Source of the DNA: Prosthecochloris ethylica
Lineage (GTDB): Bacteria; Bacteroidota; Chlorobiia; Chlorobiales; Chlorobiaceae
Length of the DNA stretch: 64,000 bases
NCBI RefSeq assembly: GCF_015234275.1
Contig: NZ_JADGII010000001.1
Direction: 5' to 3' (one strand)
The translations under genes were made by a program, and so were the position numbers. Positions within the stretch are counted from its first letter, which is position 1, and each line of letters begins with the position of its first letter. Below the pieces are notes generated by a model, which made no database searches, was not told the origin of the DNA, and was given only the letters and a program-made list of their open reading frames with translations. Of the stretch, positions 41,186 through 49,553 are shown piece by piece.

Positions 41186-42511
41186 TTAGCGTCGCCCTCT
41201 GGTTTTACCGCTTTTCATGAACCCGTCATAGTGCCTCATCAGCAGGTGACTCTCGACCTGCTGCAGCGTATCGAGACCGACGCCGACGATAATAAGAAGA
41301 CTGGTGCCACCGAAGAACTGTGCGAACCCGGGAGTCACATTTGCAAACTTGGTCAGGAACGTCGGAAGAACGGCGATCAGCGCAAGCGAGATCGCCCCCG
41401 GGAGCGTGATACGTGTCAGAATATTGTCGATAAATTCTGCCGTGCTCTTGCCCGGACGCACACCCGGGATGAAGCCGCCCTGGCGGCGCATGGTATCGGC
41501 AACCTCTTTCGGATTGAACGCGATCGCCGTATAGAAATAAGTAAAGAAAACGATCATGGTACCGAACATGAGCGCATACCACCATGAATCATATGCGAAG
41601 ACTGCAGCGACACTCTGCATCCACTCGCTTTCGGGAAAAAACGAGAGAAACGTATTCGGCAGGAACATGATCGACTGGGCGAAAATGATCGGCATGACAC
41701 CTGCCGTATTCACCCTCATCGGAATATACTGGGTCGAACCGCCATACATCTTGCGCCCCACGACCCTCTTGGCATGCTGGACAGGAATCCTTCGGGTTCC
41801 GACGGTCAGCACGACGACCGCGGCGACGATAGCCACCATGAGTGCAAGAATGACGATCTCGATGATCCAGTTCTTGCTGCCGAGAGAAACAGACTGGAAC
41901 TCCGCGATAACGGATTGCGGAAACCTTGCAAGGATACCGATCATGATAATGAGCGAAATACCGTTGCCGATGCCTCGCTCGGTGATCTTTTCACCCAGCC
42001 ACATCACAAACACCGTACTGGCTGTCAGGATCAGAACAGCCGAAATCATGAAAAAAGCCCCGGGGTCGGGCACGACCGCCCGGCCGAACGATGACGGGCT
42101 CGCCAGGCTGACACTGACGCCCCACGCCTGCAGTGCGGCAATAAGTACCGTTCCGTACCGTGTATACTGATTGATTTTCTGACGCCCTTCCTCACCCTCT
42201 TTCTGCAGCTTCTGCACGTAGGGCGTTACCGCCCCGAGGAGCTGCACGATAATCGAGGCAGAGATATAGGGCATGATACCAAGTGAAAAGATCGATGCCC
42301 GGGCGAAAGCACCCCCGACAAACAGGTCAAAGAGGCCGAACAGATCACTGGCATGTGATGAAGAGGCGCTGGAAACAGCAGCCGCATCAACCCCCGGAAT
42401 AGTGATATGCGACCCGAGCCTGTAAATAAATAACAGCAGCAGCGTATACAAGATGCGCTGCCGCAGTTCCGGGATTTTATTGATATTCTGTAAGCTCTCG
42501 GTCAGCTTCAT
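41186..42511 (-). CDS. secY: Preprotein translocase subunit SecY
   Basis: Central channel of the Sec translocon, with ten predicted membrane helices over 441 residues. Family hallmarks are LGIMPYISASIIVQLL (helix 2 region), the conserved GNGISLII, and the cytoplasmic GFIPGVRPGKSTAEF segment before helix 9. It starts 18 bp after the rplO stop in the standard order. Confidence 0.98.
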   Translation of the reverse strand: MKLTESLQNINKIPELRQRILYTLLLLFIYRLGSHITIPGVDAAAVSSASSSHASDLFGLFDLFVGGAFARASIFSLGIMPYISASIIVQLLGAVTPYVQKLQKEGEEGRQKINQYTRYGTVLIAALQAWGVSVSLASPSSFGRAVVPDPGAFFMISAVLILTASTVFVMWLGEKITERGIGNGISLIIMIGILARFPQSVIAEFQSVSLGSKNWIIEIVILALMVAIVAAVVVLTVGTRRIPVQHAKRVVGRKMYGGSTQYIPMRVNTAGVMPIIFAQSIMFLPNTFLSFFPESEWMQSVAAVFAYDSWWYALMFGTMIVFFTYFYTAIAFNPKEVADTMRRQGGFIPGVRPGKSTAEFIDNILTRITLPGAISLALIAVLPTFLTKFANVTPGFAQFFGGTSLLIIVGVGLDTLQQVESHLLMRHYDGFMKSGKTRGRR

Positions 42512-42529
42512 AGATGATTAATGAGAGGT

Positions 42530-43084
42530 TCAGGACGATTTGCGCTGGCCGGCTTTCTTCCGGACTGGAGTTTTCGGCTTGAGTAATGCCTCTTCGAGCG
42601 AAAGCTCGTTGATGCGCTCTGCCTCCAGCAGCGTCCGCTCGGCAAGCACGATCGAGCCGCCTGCTTTCGCAATTTTTTCCTGTGCCGACTTGCTGGCAAA
42701 ATGAGCGGTAATCTTCACTCCTCTGGTCAGTTCACCATTGCCAAGCACCTTGAAATAATCACCCTTACTGGCATTACAGAGTGTTTTCAGATCGGATACG
42801 GTAATCTCCTCTCCGACCCTGCCGCTCTCGATCCATTTCTCGATCTGAGAGACGTTTACACCGACAACCGACTTCCTGTTGGGTTTGGTGAAACCGAATT
42901 TTGGAAGCCTTCTGTACAACGGCATCTGTCCGCCTTCGGTGACGGGCCTTGTGTAGCCACTGCGTGACTGCTGACCTTTGTTTCCTTTTCCTGCGGTCGT
43001 TCCGTTTCCGGAACCCGGACCGCGGCCGATACGCTTTCTATTCCTTACCGAACCTTTTGAAGGATTAAGTGAACTTAAATCCAT
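42530..43084 (-). CDS. rplO: 50S ribosomal protein L15
   Basis: Late-assembly large-subunit protein. MDLSSLNPSKGS, the glycine-rich RIGRGPGSGNGTTAGKG and GQMPLYRRLPKFGF are characteristic. It is longer than the usual 145-150 residues (184), with an extra C-terminal tail rich in lysine and proline. 31 bp after rpmD. Confidence 0.97.
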   Translation of the reverse strand: MDLSSLNPSKGSVRNRKRIGRGPGSGNGTTAGKGNKGQQSRSGYTRPVTEGGQMPLYRRLPKFGFTKPNRKSVVGVNVSQIEKWIESGRVGEEITVSDLKTLCNASKGDYFKVLGNGELTRGVKITAHFASKSAQEKIAKAGGSIVLAERTLLEAERINELSLEEALLKPKTPVRKKAGQRKSS

Positions 43085-43115
43085 TTTTCAATTCCTGACT
43101 TGCAAATTAGAGAAA

Positions 43116-43307
43116 CTATGAGAGCTCTTCGTCAACCTTCACAATGTGGCGTACAACCCTGATCTGACCGCGAGTGCACGCATTGTCCGGCTTTTCGACC
43201 TGATAATTCGGCCGGCCGAGGCCAAGCGCCTTGATCGTGGCCTTCTGCTTCTTGGTGCAGTTGATGGTACTGCGCACCTGGGTGATTTTTATCGTTTTAT
43301 CGCTCAT
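43116..43307 (-). CDS. rpmD: 50S ribosomal protein L30
   Basis: Small 63-residue bacterial-type L30 with the conserved KITQVRSTI and ATIKALGLGRP segments. It lies between rpsE and rplO with 17- and 31-bp gaps. Confidence 0.97.
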   Translation of the reverse strand: MSDKTIKITQVRSTINCTKKQKATIKALGLGRPNYQVEKPDNACTRGQIRVVRHIVKVDEELS

Positions 43308-43324
43308 TCTTCCACTCGCTCTGT

Positions 43325-43843
43325 TTAGCTTTCAAAAACCTCTTTCAGACTCTTTGAACGTCTTTCACCCACTTCATAGGCATCCGACATGCTTTCGAGA
43401 CCCCTGATAGCGGCTTTCACGACATTATGCGGATTCGACGAACCAAGCGACTTGGTCAGAATGTCATGAATCCCGGCCATCTCGAGGACCGCACGCACGG
43501 CGCCGCCAGCAATCAGACCTGTACCCGGTGTCGCCGGCTTCATGAGGACTTTCGCCGATCCGAATTTCGCTACGACCTGATGCGGAATCGTACCCTTGAC
43601 AATCGGAACCTTGATCACATTTTTCTTGCCGTCTTCGACGCCCTTGGCTATAGCATCCTGTACCTCGTTAGCCTTTCCAAGACCATAACCGACATGTCCT
43701 TCCTTATCACCGACCACGACAATTGCATTGAAGCCGAACCGTTTACCACCTTTCACAACTTTCGCGGTACGGTTGATATGAACAAGCTTTTCTTTGAGGT
43801 TCAACTCGCCAGGCTTGATATTTTTCGCAGTTTTCTTCGCCAT
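43325..43843 (-). CDS. rpsE: 30S ribosomal protein S5
   Basis: Translational-accuracy protein with an N-terminal double-stranded RNA-binding-like domain (VHINRTAKVVKGGKRFGF and GDKEGHVGYGLGKA) and a C-terminal domain (GTGLIAGGAVRAVLE, SSNPHNVVKA). Length 172 is normal. Between rplR and rpmD. Confidence 0.98.
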   Translation of the reverse strand: MAKKTAKNIKPGELNLKEKLVHINRTAKVVKGGKRFGFNAIVVVGDKEGHVGYGLGKANEVQDAIAKGVEDGKKNVIKVPIVKGTIPHQVVAKFGSAKVLMKPATPGTGLIAGGAVRAVLEMAGIHDILTKSLGSSNPHNVVKAAIRGLESMSDAYEVGERRSKSLKEVFES

Positions 43844-43865
43844 GAACTCTTACCTTGTATTTGTT

Positions 43866-44225
43866 TTAAAAGACCAGTCCTGCTTCTCTGGCGCCGTCAG
43901 CAAGGGCCTTGACCCTACCGTGATAACGAAATCCGTTGCGGTCGAAAATCACCTGTTCGATCCCCTGTGCACGGGCCTTTTCACCAATCTGCTTTCCGAT
44001 CGTATAGCTGACCTCTGTTTTGGTCCCTTTCAGTTCCTTGTTTTCCTTCGCCATGCTGGATACAGCAAGCAGCGTCGCTCCGTTGACATCGTCGATCAAC
44101 TGTGCGTAAATCTCGGAAACACTTCTGAAAACACACAGTCTCGGGCGCTCGGCCGTGCCCTGACTCCTGACCTTGCTGCGGAGCTTGATTTTCTGCCTGC
44201 GGGCAGCATTATCTTTTTGTCCCAT
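43866..44225 (-). CDS. rplR: 50S ribosomal protein L18
   Basis: 5S rRNA-binding protein. RPRLCVFRSVSEIYAQLID and the C-terminal FDRNGFRYHGRVKALADGAREAG are family-typical. The ATG at 44225 gives 119 residues; a TTG three codons upstream is less likely. The gap to rpsE is 22 bp. Confidence 0.97.
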   Translation of the reverse strand: MGQKDNAARRQKIKLRSKVRSQGTAERPRLCVFRSVSEIYAQLIDDVNGATLLAVSSMAKENKELKGTKTEVSYTIGKQIGEKARAQGIEQVIFDRNGFRYHGRVKALADGAREAGLVF

Positions 44226-44274
44226 TATGCTCAACCAATAATTAGTTACGTGTCAGTAAATATTCTTACTTCAC

Positions 44275-44817
44275 TTATTTCTTGCCTGCAGTCTTGCCTT
44301 CCTTGCGGCGTACGACCTCATCTGAGTACTTGATACCTTTTCCGCGGTATGGTTCAGGCTTGCGGAACGAACGAATCTTGGCCGCTACCTGCCCGACAAG
44401 AGCTTTATCGATACCGCTGATCTCGATGGTCAGGGGATCCGGACAGGCGATAGAAATCTCCTCCGGTGCCCTGAAAAATATCTGATGCGAATATCCGAGT
44501 GACAGCGCCAGCAAATCGCTTTTCATTTCGGCCCTGAAGCCCACACCGCTGATCTGAAGCTTCCTGGTGAAGCCGTTGGTTACCCCCTCGATCATATTGC
44601 TGATGAGCATTCTGTAGAGACCGTGCATGGCTTTGGCGCGCTTGCTGTCGTCTGCGCGGGTAACGGTCACGAGACCGTCAGCTATATCTACGGTGACTTC
44701 CGGCACCAGGCGCTGCTGAAGGGTTCCTTTCGGACCTGAAACAGTAATAACGTTGTCTTTAATCTCAATCTTGGCCTGATCTGCCAGCTTGACCGGCAAT
44801 TTTCCAATTCTTGACAT
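44275..44817 (-). CDS. rplF: 50S ribosomal protein L6
   Basis: Large-subunit protein near the factor-binding site, built from two similar domains. MSRIGKLPVKL opens it; the second domain ends in the conserved PEPYRGKGIKY motif. Length 180 is normal. Between rpsH and rplR. Confidence 0.98.
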   Translation of the reverse strand: MSRIGKLPVKLADQAKIEIKDNVITVSGPKGTLQQRLVPEVTVDIADGLVTVTRADDSKRAKAMHGLYRMLISNMIEGVTNGFTRKLQISGVGFRAEMKSDLLALSLGYSHQIFFRAPEEISIACPDPLTIEISGIDKALVGQVAAKIRSFRKPEPYRGKGIKYSDEVVRRKEGKTAGKK

Positions 44818-44846
44818 GATACCCCTAAAACGCTTTGGCTTGTTAA

Positions 44847-45242
44847 TTAAAGAATACGGAAGAGGACTTCACCGCCGATACCCTGCTCGCGGGCCTCTTT
44901 ATCGGTGAGAATACCTTTCGACGTCGACAGTACAAAGAGGCCAAGACCGCCAAGATACTTGCGCAGCTCCTTTCCTTCATACACCCTGCGTCCGGGCTTG
45001 CTTACCCGTGTCAGCTCCTTGATGGCAAATACCCCGTCATCACTGTACTTGAGCTCCACCCTGATAAACGGGAAAGGGTCCGTCTCGATGACCGTGTAAT
45101 TTTTCACATATCCCTTTTCTGCAAGAAGCCTGGAAATATTTTCTTTCTGCTTCGAATACGGTATATCCGTCGTCTTGTTGTTCGCCTGGCCCGCATTCCT
45201 CAGACGGGTCAGATAATCAGCGATTGAATCAGTTACAGGCAT
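44847..45242 (-). CDS. rpsH: 30S ribosomal protein S8
   Basis: Primary binder of the central domain of 16S rRNA. ADYLTRLRNAGQ at the start and the C-terminal STSKGILTDKEAREQGIGGEVL are typical. Length 131. In E. coli S8 represses the spc operon; no mimic of its binding site was identified here. Confidence 0.98.
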   Translation of the reverse strand: MPVTDSIADYLTRLRNAGQANNKTTDIPYSKQKENISRLLAEKGYVKNYTVIETDPFPFIRVELKYSDDGVFAIKELTRVSKPGRRVYEGKELRKYLGGLGLFVLSTSKGILTDKEAREQGIGGEVLFRIL

Positions 45243-45300
45243 AGTACACTGTTAATTTCTTTCAAAAATGAACTCTTCACACACATCACTGCTTGCCGGA

Positions 45301-45570
45301 TTACCAGCTTGCCTTCTTCACACCGGGAATCTTGCCTTCCAGTGCCATCTTGCGAAACATATGGCGGCACAGACCGTACTTCTCATAGACACCGCGACCC
45401 CTGCCGGTCAGGACACAACGGTTTCTGACCCTTGTCGGCGAACTGTTTCTCGGCAGCTTGCTGAGTGCTTCGTAATCACCAGCTTTTTTGAGCTCTTCCC
45501 GCTTTGCCGCATATTTCTCTACCAGTGCCTTCCTTTTGTCATTCCGGGCGATAACGCTTTTCTTTGCCAT
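45301..45570 (-). CDS. rpsN: 30S ribosomal protein S14, zinc-independent long form
   Basis: The 89-residue form of S14 without the CxxC...CxxC zinc ribbon of the 61-residue type. RNRCVLTGRGRGVYEKYGLCRHMFR is the conserved region (quoted only to mark it; key residues are the RNRC and GLCR blocks). It lies between rplE and rpsH. A single copy is seen in this window. Confidence 0.97.
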   Translation of the reverse strand: MAKKSVIARNDKRKALVEKYAAKREELKKAGDYEALSKLPRNSSPTRVRNRCVLTGRGRGVYEKYGLCRHMFRKMALEGKIPGVKKASW

Positions 45571-45587
45571 CTTTCTTCCAGTCAGGT

Positions 45588-46214
45588 TTAGTTGTTTTTC
45601 TTTTTAAACGGCATACCAAGCTCGGAGAGCAGCGCAAATGCCTCTTCATCAGTCTCTGCTGTGGTCACGAAACTGATATCCATACCCTGGATCCGTGGAA
45701 TCTTGTCGATATCGATTTCCGGGAAAATGATCTGCTCACGGATTCCGATGGTGTAATTACCCCGACCATCGAAACTTGTGGTGCTGAGGCCACGAAAATC
45801 CCTGATCCTCGGGACGGCCAATGTAATAAACCTGTCAAGGAATTCATACATATACCGCCTGCGAAGGGTAACGCGGCAGCCGATCGGCTGGCCCTGACGA
45901 AGCTTGAAGTTGGAAATCGCCTTGCGCGCCTTGCGCACCTGCGGTTTCTGGCCGGTAATCTGTGCGAGCTCCTGCATTGCAGTCTCCAGCAGCTTGGGTT
46001 CCGCTGCGGCTTCGCCGACACCGATATTGACAGAAATCTTTGAAAGACGGGGGACCATCATGACATTGCGATACTGAAACCGGTCCATGAGAGCCGAAAC
46101 AACCTCTTCCCTGTACTTTTGTTCAAGCCGGGTAACCGCTACAGCGGCTTCCTGCAACTGATCCTCTTTTTTTGTCATCTTTTCCTTTTCGTTCATCAGG
46201 ATGGTCTTGGTCAT
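45588..46214 (-). CDS. rplE: 50S ribosomal protein L5
   Basis: 5S rRNA-binding protein contacting P-site tRNA. RLSKISVNIGVGEA, GQPIGCRVTLR and GMDISFVTTAETDEEAFALL are characteristic. The frame opens at 46214 (208 residues); the ATG at 46178 has the better binding site (AAGGA) and would give 196 residues, closer to relatives. 17 bp before rpsN. Confidence 0.97.
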   Translation of the reverse strand: MTKTILMNEKEKMTKKEDQLQEAAVAVTRLEQKYREEVVSALMDRFQYRNVMMVPRLSKISVNIGVGEAAAEPKLLETAMQELAQITGQKPQVRKARKAISNFKLRQGQPIGCRVTLRRRYMYEFLDRFITLAVPRIRDFRGLSTTSFDGRGNYTIGIREQIIFPEIDIDKIPRIQGMDISFVTTAETDEEAFALLSELGMPFKKKNN

Positions 46215-46237
46215 CCTGCGTTAATACAATACTGCAA

Positions 46238-46480
46238 TCAGCTTTTTTTCACATTCGATGCATGAATGGGAAATTCACGCTCGATAATCGCGCCCTGGGG
46301 ATGCGACTGGGAAGGACGCACATGGCGCTTCCTGATATTGACACCCTCTACAATAACCCTGCAATTCTGGGGATACGCCTTGAGAACACGGCCTGTTTTT
46401 CCCTTGTCATTTCCTGCAATAACAACAACGGTGTCGTTTTTCTTGACATGCAGCTTAGTCTGCTTGGTATCTGTTTTCAT
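46238..46480 (-). CDS. rplX: 50S ribosomal protein L24
   Basis: Assembly-initiating large-subunit protein with a KOW motif (KNDTVVVIAGNDKGKTGRVL). Length 80 is at the short end of the family range. It is separated from rplN by a tRNA-Gly gene in the same direction, whereas rplN-rplX is normally directly adjacent. Confidence 0.96.
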   Translation of the reverse strand: MKTDTKQTKLHVKKNDTVVVIAGNDKGKTGRVLKAYPQNCRVIVEGVNIRKRHVRPSQSHPQGAIIEREFPIHASNVKKS

Positions 46481-46514
46481 GTTTCATCACAATGATATAT
46501 TTCACAAAAGCCTG

Positions 46515-46587
46515 AGCGGGAGACGGGACTCGAACCCGCGACCAACAGCTTGGAAGGCTGTGACTCTACCAACTGAGTTACTCCCGC
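46515..46587 (-). tRNA. tRNA-Gly (anticodon UCC)
   Basis: A complete 73-nt cloverleaf reads on the minus strand: acceptor GCGGGAG/CTCCCGC, D stem ACTC/GAGT, anticodon stem ACAGC/GCTGT with loop CTTCCAA (anticodon TCC), T stem GCGGG/CCCGT with loop TTCGAGT, and discriminator T. The 3' CCA is not encoded. It lies in the 123-bp gap between rplN and rplX, in the direction of the operon, so the mature tRNA is probably cut from the ribosomal protein message. Confidence 0.97.
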
Positions 46588-46603
46588 TGAACACGAACCG
46601 TCT

Positions 46604-46972
46604 TCAGAGCACCTCGGGTGCCAGAGAAACGATTTTCATATATTTCCTGTCGCGCAGCTCACGGGCAACAGGTCCGAAAATACGGGTACCTCTCGGCTCA
46701 CCCTGCTGGTTCAACAGGACAACCGCATTTTCATCAAAACGGATATACGACCCGTCCTTGCGCTTCTGCTCTTTCGCGCAACGGACGACAACCGCTTTGC
46801 ACACTTCCTTTTTCTTGACAACGCCACCCGGCACGGCGGATTTCACGGTGACCATAATCTGATCTCCGAGTGCAGCATAACGTCTTCCCGTACCGCCGAA
46901 AACATGGATACAGCGAACCTTTTTCGCACCGCTGTTGTCAGCCACAACCAGATTTGTCTCTTTCTGGATCAT
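46604..46972 (-). CDS. rplN: 50S ribosomal protein L14
   Basis: Large-subunit protein at the interface with 16S rRNA. MIQKETNLVVADNSGAKKVRCIHV and the FDENAVVLLNQQGEPRGTRIFGPV region are conserved, here named by short anchor blocks. Length 122 is exactly typical. It ends 17 bp upstream of the tRNA-Gly gene. Confidence 0.98.
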   Translation of the reverse strand: MIQKETNLVVADNSGAKKVRCIHVFGGTGRRYAALGDQIMVTVKSAVPGGVVKKKEVCKAVVVRCAKEQKRKDGSYIRFDENAVVLLNQQGEPRGTRIFGPVARELRDRKYMKIVSLAPEVL

Positions 46973-47010
46973 CGAACTTCAACCTTTATTAAATGTGCTA
47001 AGAATCCTTC

Positions 47011-47280
47011 CTATTTTGCCTTTTCTACGATTTCAACAAGCCGGCAGCTTTTTTTCTTGCTGAGCGGCCTGCACTCCATCACCCTGACAACATCACCGAT
47101 ACCGGCATCATTGTTCTGATCATGCGCCATCAGACGGGTTGTACGCTTGAAGTACTTTTTATAGACCGGATGTTTGATTCTGCGTTCGACCGCAACGACG
47201 ATAGCCTTGTCCATCCTGTCACTGACAACCTTGCCTACCCAGGTTTTCTTACTGCCTCTTTCTTCTGAACTCTTTGCCAT
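47011..47280 (-). CDS. rpsQ: 30S ribosomal protein S17
   Basis: Primary 16S rRNA-binding OB-fold protein. WVGKVVSDRMDKAIVV and HPVYKKYFKRT are typical. The start at 47280 is chosen because GAAGG lies at the right distance and it gives 89 residues; an ATG at 47310 would add ten atypical residues. 72 bp after rpmC. Confidence 0.96.
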   Translation of the reverse strand: MAKSSEERGSKKTWVGKVVSDRMDKAIVVAVERRIKHPVYKKYFKRTTRLMAHDQNNDAGIGDVVRVMECRPLSKKKSCRLVEIVEKAK

Positions 47281-47352
47281 TGCAGCACCTTCGTTTAGAT
47301 TTTCTCCCATTGTTACTAATCTTCAATATTACGCCAGGGCGTCAGCCACTCG

Positions 47353-47559
47353 TTACGAGGATGCAGCCTCTTCCTGCTCGATCATGCGCAGCCGTGTCTT
47401 CATGCGAGCGATATCGCGGCGTGAATTACGGAAAACCATCGGATTCTGCGGTGGCTCGATCACCTTGTAGAAATTCATATCTGCCAGCCTGTCCTCAAGC
47501 TCCCTGATGTTCGCGATGAGCTCATCTTTGCTCAATGCTGCGATTTCATGCTGTTTCAT
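47353..47559 (-). CDS. rpmC: 50S ribosomal protein L29
   Basis: Small helical protein at the tunnel exit, 68 residues. The two-helix pattern (LSKDELIANIRELEDRL then RRDIARMKTRLRMIEQE) matches the family; the conserved asparagine-rich loop is replaced by a slightly longer segment. Between rplP and rpsQ. Confidence 0.96.
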   Translation of the reverse strand: MKQHEIAALSKDELIANIRELEDRLADMNFYKVIEPPQNPMVFRNSRRDIARMKTRLRMIEQEEAASS

Positions 47560-47586
47560 GCTGTTTCTCTTTGTCTGTTTAGCTCG

Positions 47587-48006
47587 TTAACCTTCGATAT
47601 CGGGTCTGACAATAAACTTGGTCTTGATCGGAAGCTTTTTGGCTGCAAGCCTGAACGCCTCTGTAGCAACGTCCTGCGGCACACCGTCAGCTTCAAACAT
47701 GATCCGTCCCGGCTTGACAACCGCCACCCAGAACTCCGGATTACCCTTACCGGAACCCATGCGAGTCTCTGCAGCTTTTTTGGTGACCGGTTTGTCCGGG
47801 AAAATCCTGATCCAGATTTTACCATCCCTTTTCATATATCTGTTCATGGCAACACGAGCAGCCTCGATCTGGCGGCTGGTGATCCATGCAGGCTCGAGCG
47901 CCTTGAGTGCATAGGAGCCGAAGGTAATGGACGTACCACGACCGGCATTCCCCTTCATTTTGCCCCGCATTACTTTTCTATGTTTTACCCTCTTCGGCAT
48001 TAACAT
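47587..48006 (-). CDS. rplP: 50S ribosomal protein L16
   Basis: Large-subunit protein shaping the A site. MLMPKRVKHRKVMRG, RGTSITFGSYALKALEP and RMGSGKGNPEFWVAVVKPG are hallmarks. Length 139 is normal. The gap to rpsC is 57 bp. Confidence 0.98.
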   Translation of the reverse strand: MLMPKRVKHRKVMRGKMKGNAGRGTSITFGSYALKALEPAWITSRQIEAARVAMNRYMKRDGKIWIRIFPDKPVTKKAAETRMGSGKGNPEFWVAVVKPGRIMFEADGVPQDVATEAFRLAAKKLPIKTKFIVRPDIEG

Positions 48007-48063
48007 ACCGGCAACTCCATTCTTTTTCTGATTGTGATAATCTCTACCTTCAGCCTGTCAGTC

Positions 48064-48819
48064 TCAGGTTGTTTTTCTCGGTTTACGGCGGCGTCTGCTG
48101 CGACCGTCTCTTCCACGCGAACGCTGGTCGCTCCTCCGCTCCCTGATCTTCTTCATCTCTTCTTCCTCGATCGCATCGATACGCTGCACGAGAACCTCGC
48201 CTTTGTACACCCAGACCTTGATACCGATCGCACCGGCAATCGTATGGGCTGTCACGCTTGCGTAATCGACATTGGCCCTCAGGGTATGAAGAGGAATCTT
48301 GCCTTCCTTGTACTGCTCGGCGCGAGCGATCTCGACACCGCCAAGACGACCGGCACAGCGAATTCGGATACCTTCCGCACCTGCCCTCATTGCCTGCTGA
48401 ATCGCCTGCTTCATGGCGCGTCTGAACGAAACCCTGTTCTCGAGCTGATACGCGATATTCTCGCCGATAAGCTGAGCCTCGATTTCGGGCTTGATCACTT
48501 CGACAACATCTATCTTGACTTCACGGCCTGTAATCCGGGTGAGCTCCTGGGAAAGATTGTTGATCTCTTCGCCCTTGCGGCCGACCACTGCTCCGGGACG
48601 GGCTGCGAAAATATTGATTTTGATATGCTTGGTGGTTCTCTCGATAACCACTTTCGCGACACCGGCACGCTCTTTTTTCAAACGAGCCTGGACATAGTTG
48701 CGGATAACCTGGTCCTGCTTGAGCTTCTCAGCGATAACAGGTGCATCATCGTACCACCGTGAGGTCCAGTCCTTGATAATTCCCAGCCTGAATCCAGTAG
48801 GATTAACTTTCTGACCCAA
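48064..48819 (-). CDS. rpsC: 30S ribosomal protein S3
   Basis: mRNA-entry protein. The N-terminal MGQKVNPTGFRLG and the KH domain with GRKGEEINNL are present, followed by the C-terminal domain (GRLGGVEIARAEQYKEGKIPLHTLRA, in short blocks). The last 25-30 residues form a very arginine-rich tail. Length 251. Confidence 0.98.
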   Translation of the reverse strand: MGQKVNPTGFRLGIIKDWTSRWYDDAPVIAEKLKQDQVIRNYVQARLKKERAGVAKVVIERTTKHIKINIFAARPGAVVGRKGEEINNLSQELTRITGREVKIDVVEVIKPEIEAQLIGENIAYQLENRVSFRRAMKQAIQQAMRAGAEGIRIRCAGRLGGVEIARAEQYKEGKIPLHTLRANVDYASVTAHTIAGAIGIKVWVYKGEVLVQRIDAIEEEEMKKIRERRSDQRSRGRDGRSRRRRKPRKTT

Positions 48820-48837
48820 TGTTTGCTCCTTCTTCGT

Positions 48838-49194
48838 TTATTTTTTTACCGGATTACCTTTATCAACAACTATGGTCAGATGATTCGAACGCTTGCGAAT
48901 CCTGTACGCACGTCCCATCGGTGCAGGCAGCATGCGTTTCATAGTCGGTCCTTCATCGACAAAAATCTCCTTGACATACAGCTCGTTCTCTCCGACTCGT
49001 TCTTCCGGATTTTTCTGAGCATAATTCGCAACTGCCGACTTGAGGGCCTGAATGACAGATCTGGACGCCGCCTTTGTCGAGTTCAGCAGGATCGCCTTGG
49101 CCTGATCAACCTGCTTGCCGCGGATGAGCCCCGCAACAACGCGCATTTTTCGAGGCGAGGTCGGCGTGTGCCGTAATATAGCTTTAGCTTGCAT
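48838..49194 (-). CDS. rplV: 50S ribosomal protein L22
   Basis: Exit-tunnel protein. TSPRKMRVVAGLIRGKQV, SRSVIQALKSAVANY and the C-terminal GRAYRIRKRSNHLTIVV loop region are conserved. Length 118. Between rpsS and rpsC. Confidence 0.98.
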   Translation of the reverse strand: MQAKAILRHTPTSPRKMRVVAGLIRGKQVDQAKAILLNSTKAASRSVIQALKSAVANYAQKNPEERVGENELYVKEIFVDEGPTMKRMLPAPMGRAYRIRKRSNHLTIVVDKGNPVKK

Positions 49195-49222
49195 ATCTTC
49201 TTACCTTCCCTGGTTATTCAAT

Positions 49223-49519
49223 TTACTTTCTCTTAGGAGCTGAGCCGCCTTTCTCCGCCTTGCCGCCGGCATGACCACGATAGGTCCTCGTAGGAGCAAA
49301 CTCACCCAGCTTGTGACCGACCATGTTCTCGCTGATATAGACTGGCACATGGGTCTTGCCGTTATGGACGGCTACGGTGTGACCGACGAAGTCAGGAGAT
49401 ATCATCGATGCTCTCGACCAGGTTTTCACCACTTTCTTCTCACCCTTACTGTTCATGTCAAGGATCCTCTTTTCGAGCTTACCCTCGATAAACGGTCCTT
49501 TTTTTAGTGATCTTGGCAT
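49223..49519 (-). CDS. rpsS: 30S ribosomal protein S19
   Basis: Head protein next to S13. MPRSLKKGPFI marks the true start at 49519 (98 residues); the frame runs further upstream but without family similarity. WSRASMISPDFVGHT and GHKLGEFAPTRTYRGH are typical. 34 bp after rplB. Confidence 0.97.
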   Translation of the reverse strand: MPRSLKKGPFIEGKLEKRILDMNSKGEKKVVKTWSRASMISPDFVGHTVAVHNGKTHVPVYISENMVGHKLGEFAPTRTYRGHAGGKAEKGGSAPKRK

Positions 49520-49553
49520 AATTCTCTCTGGCTTGAATGATTTATCTGCTCTT

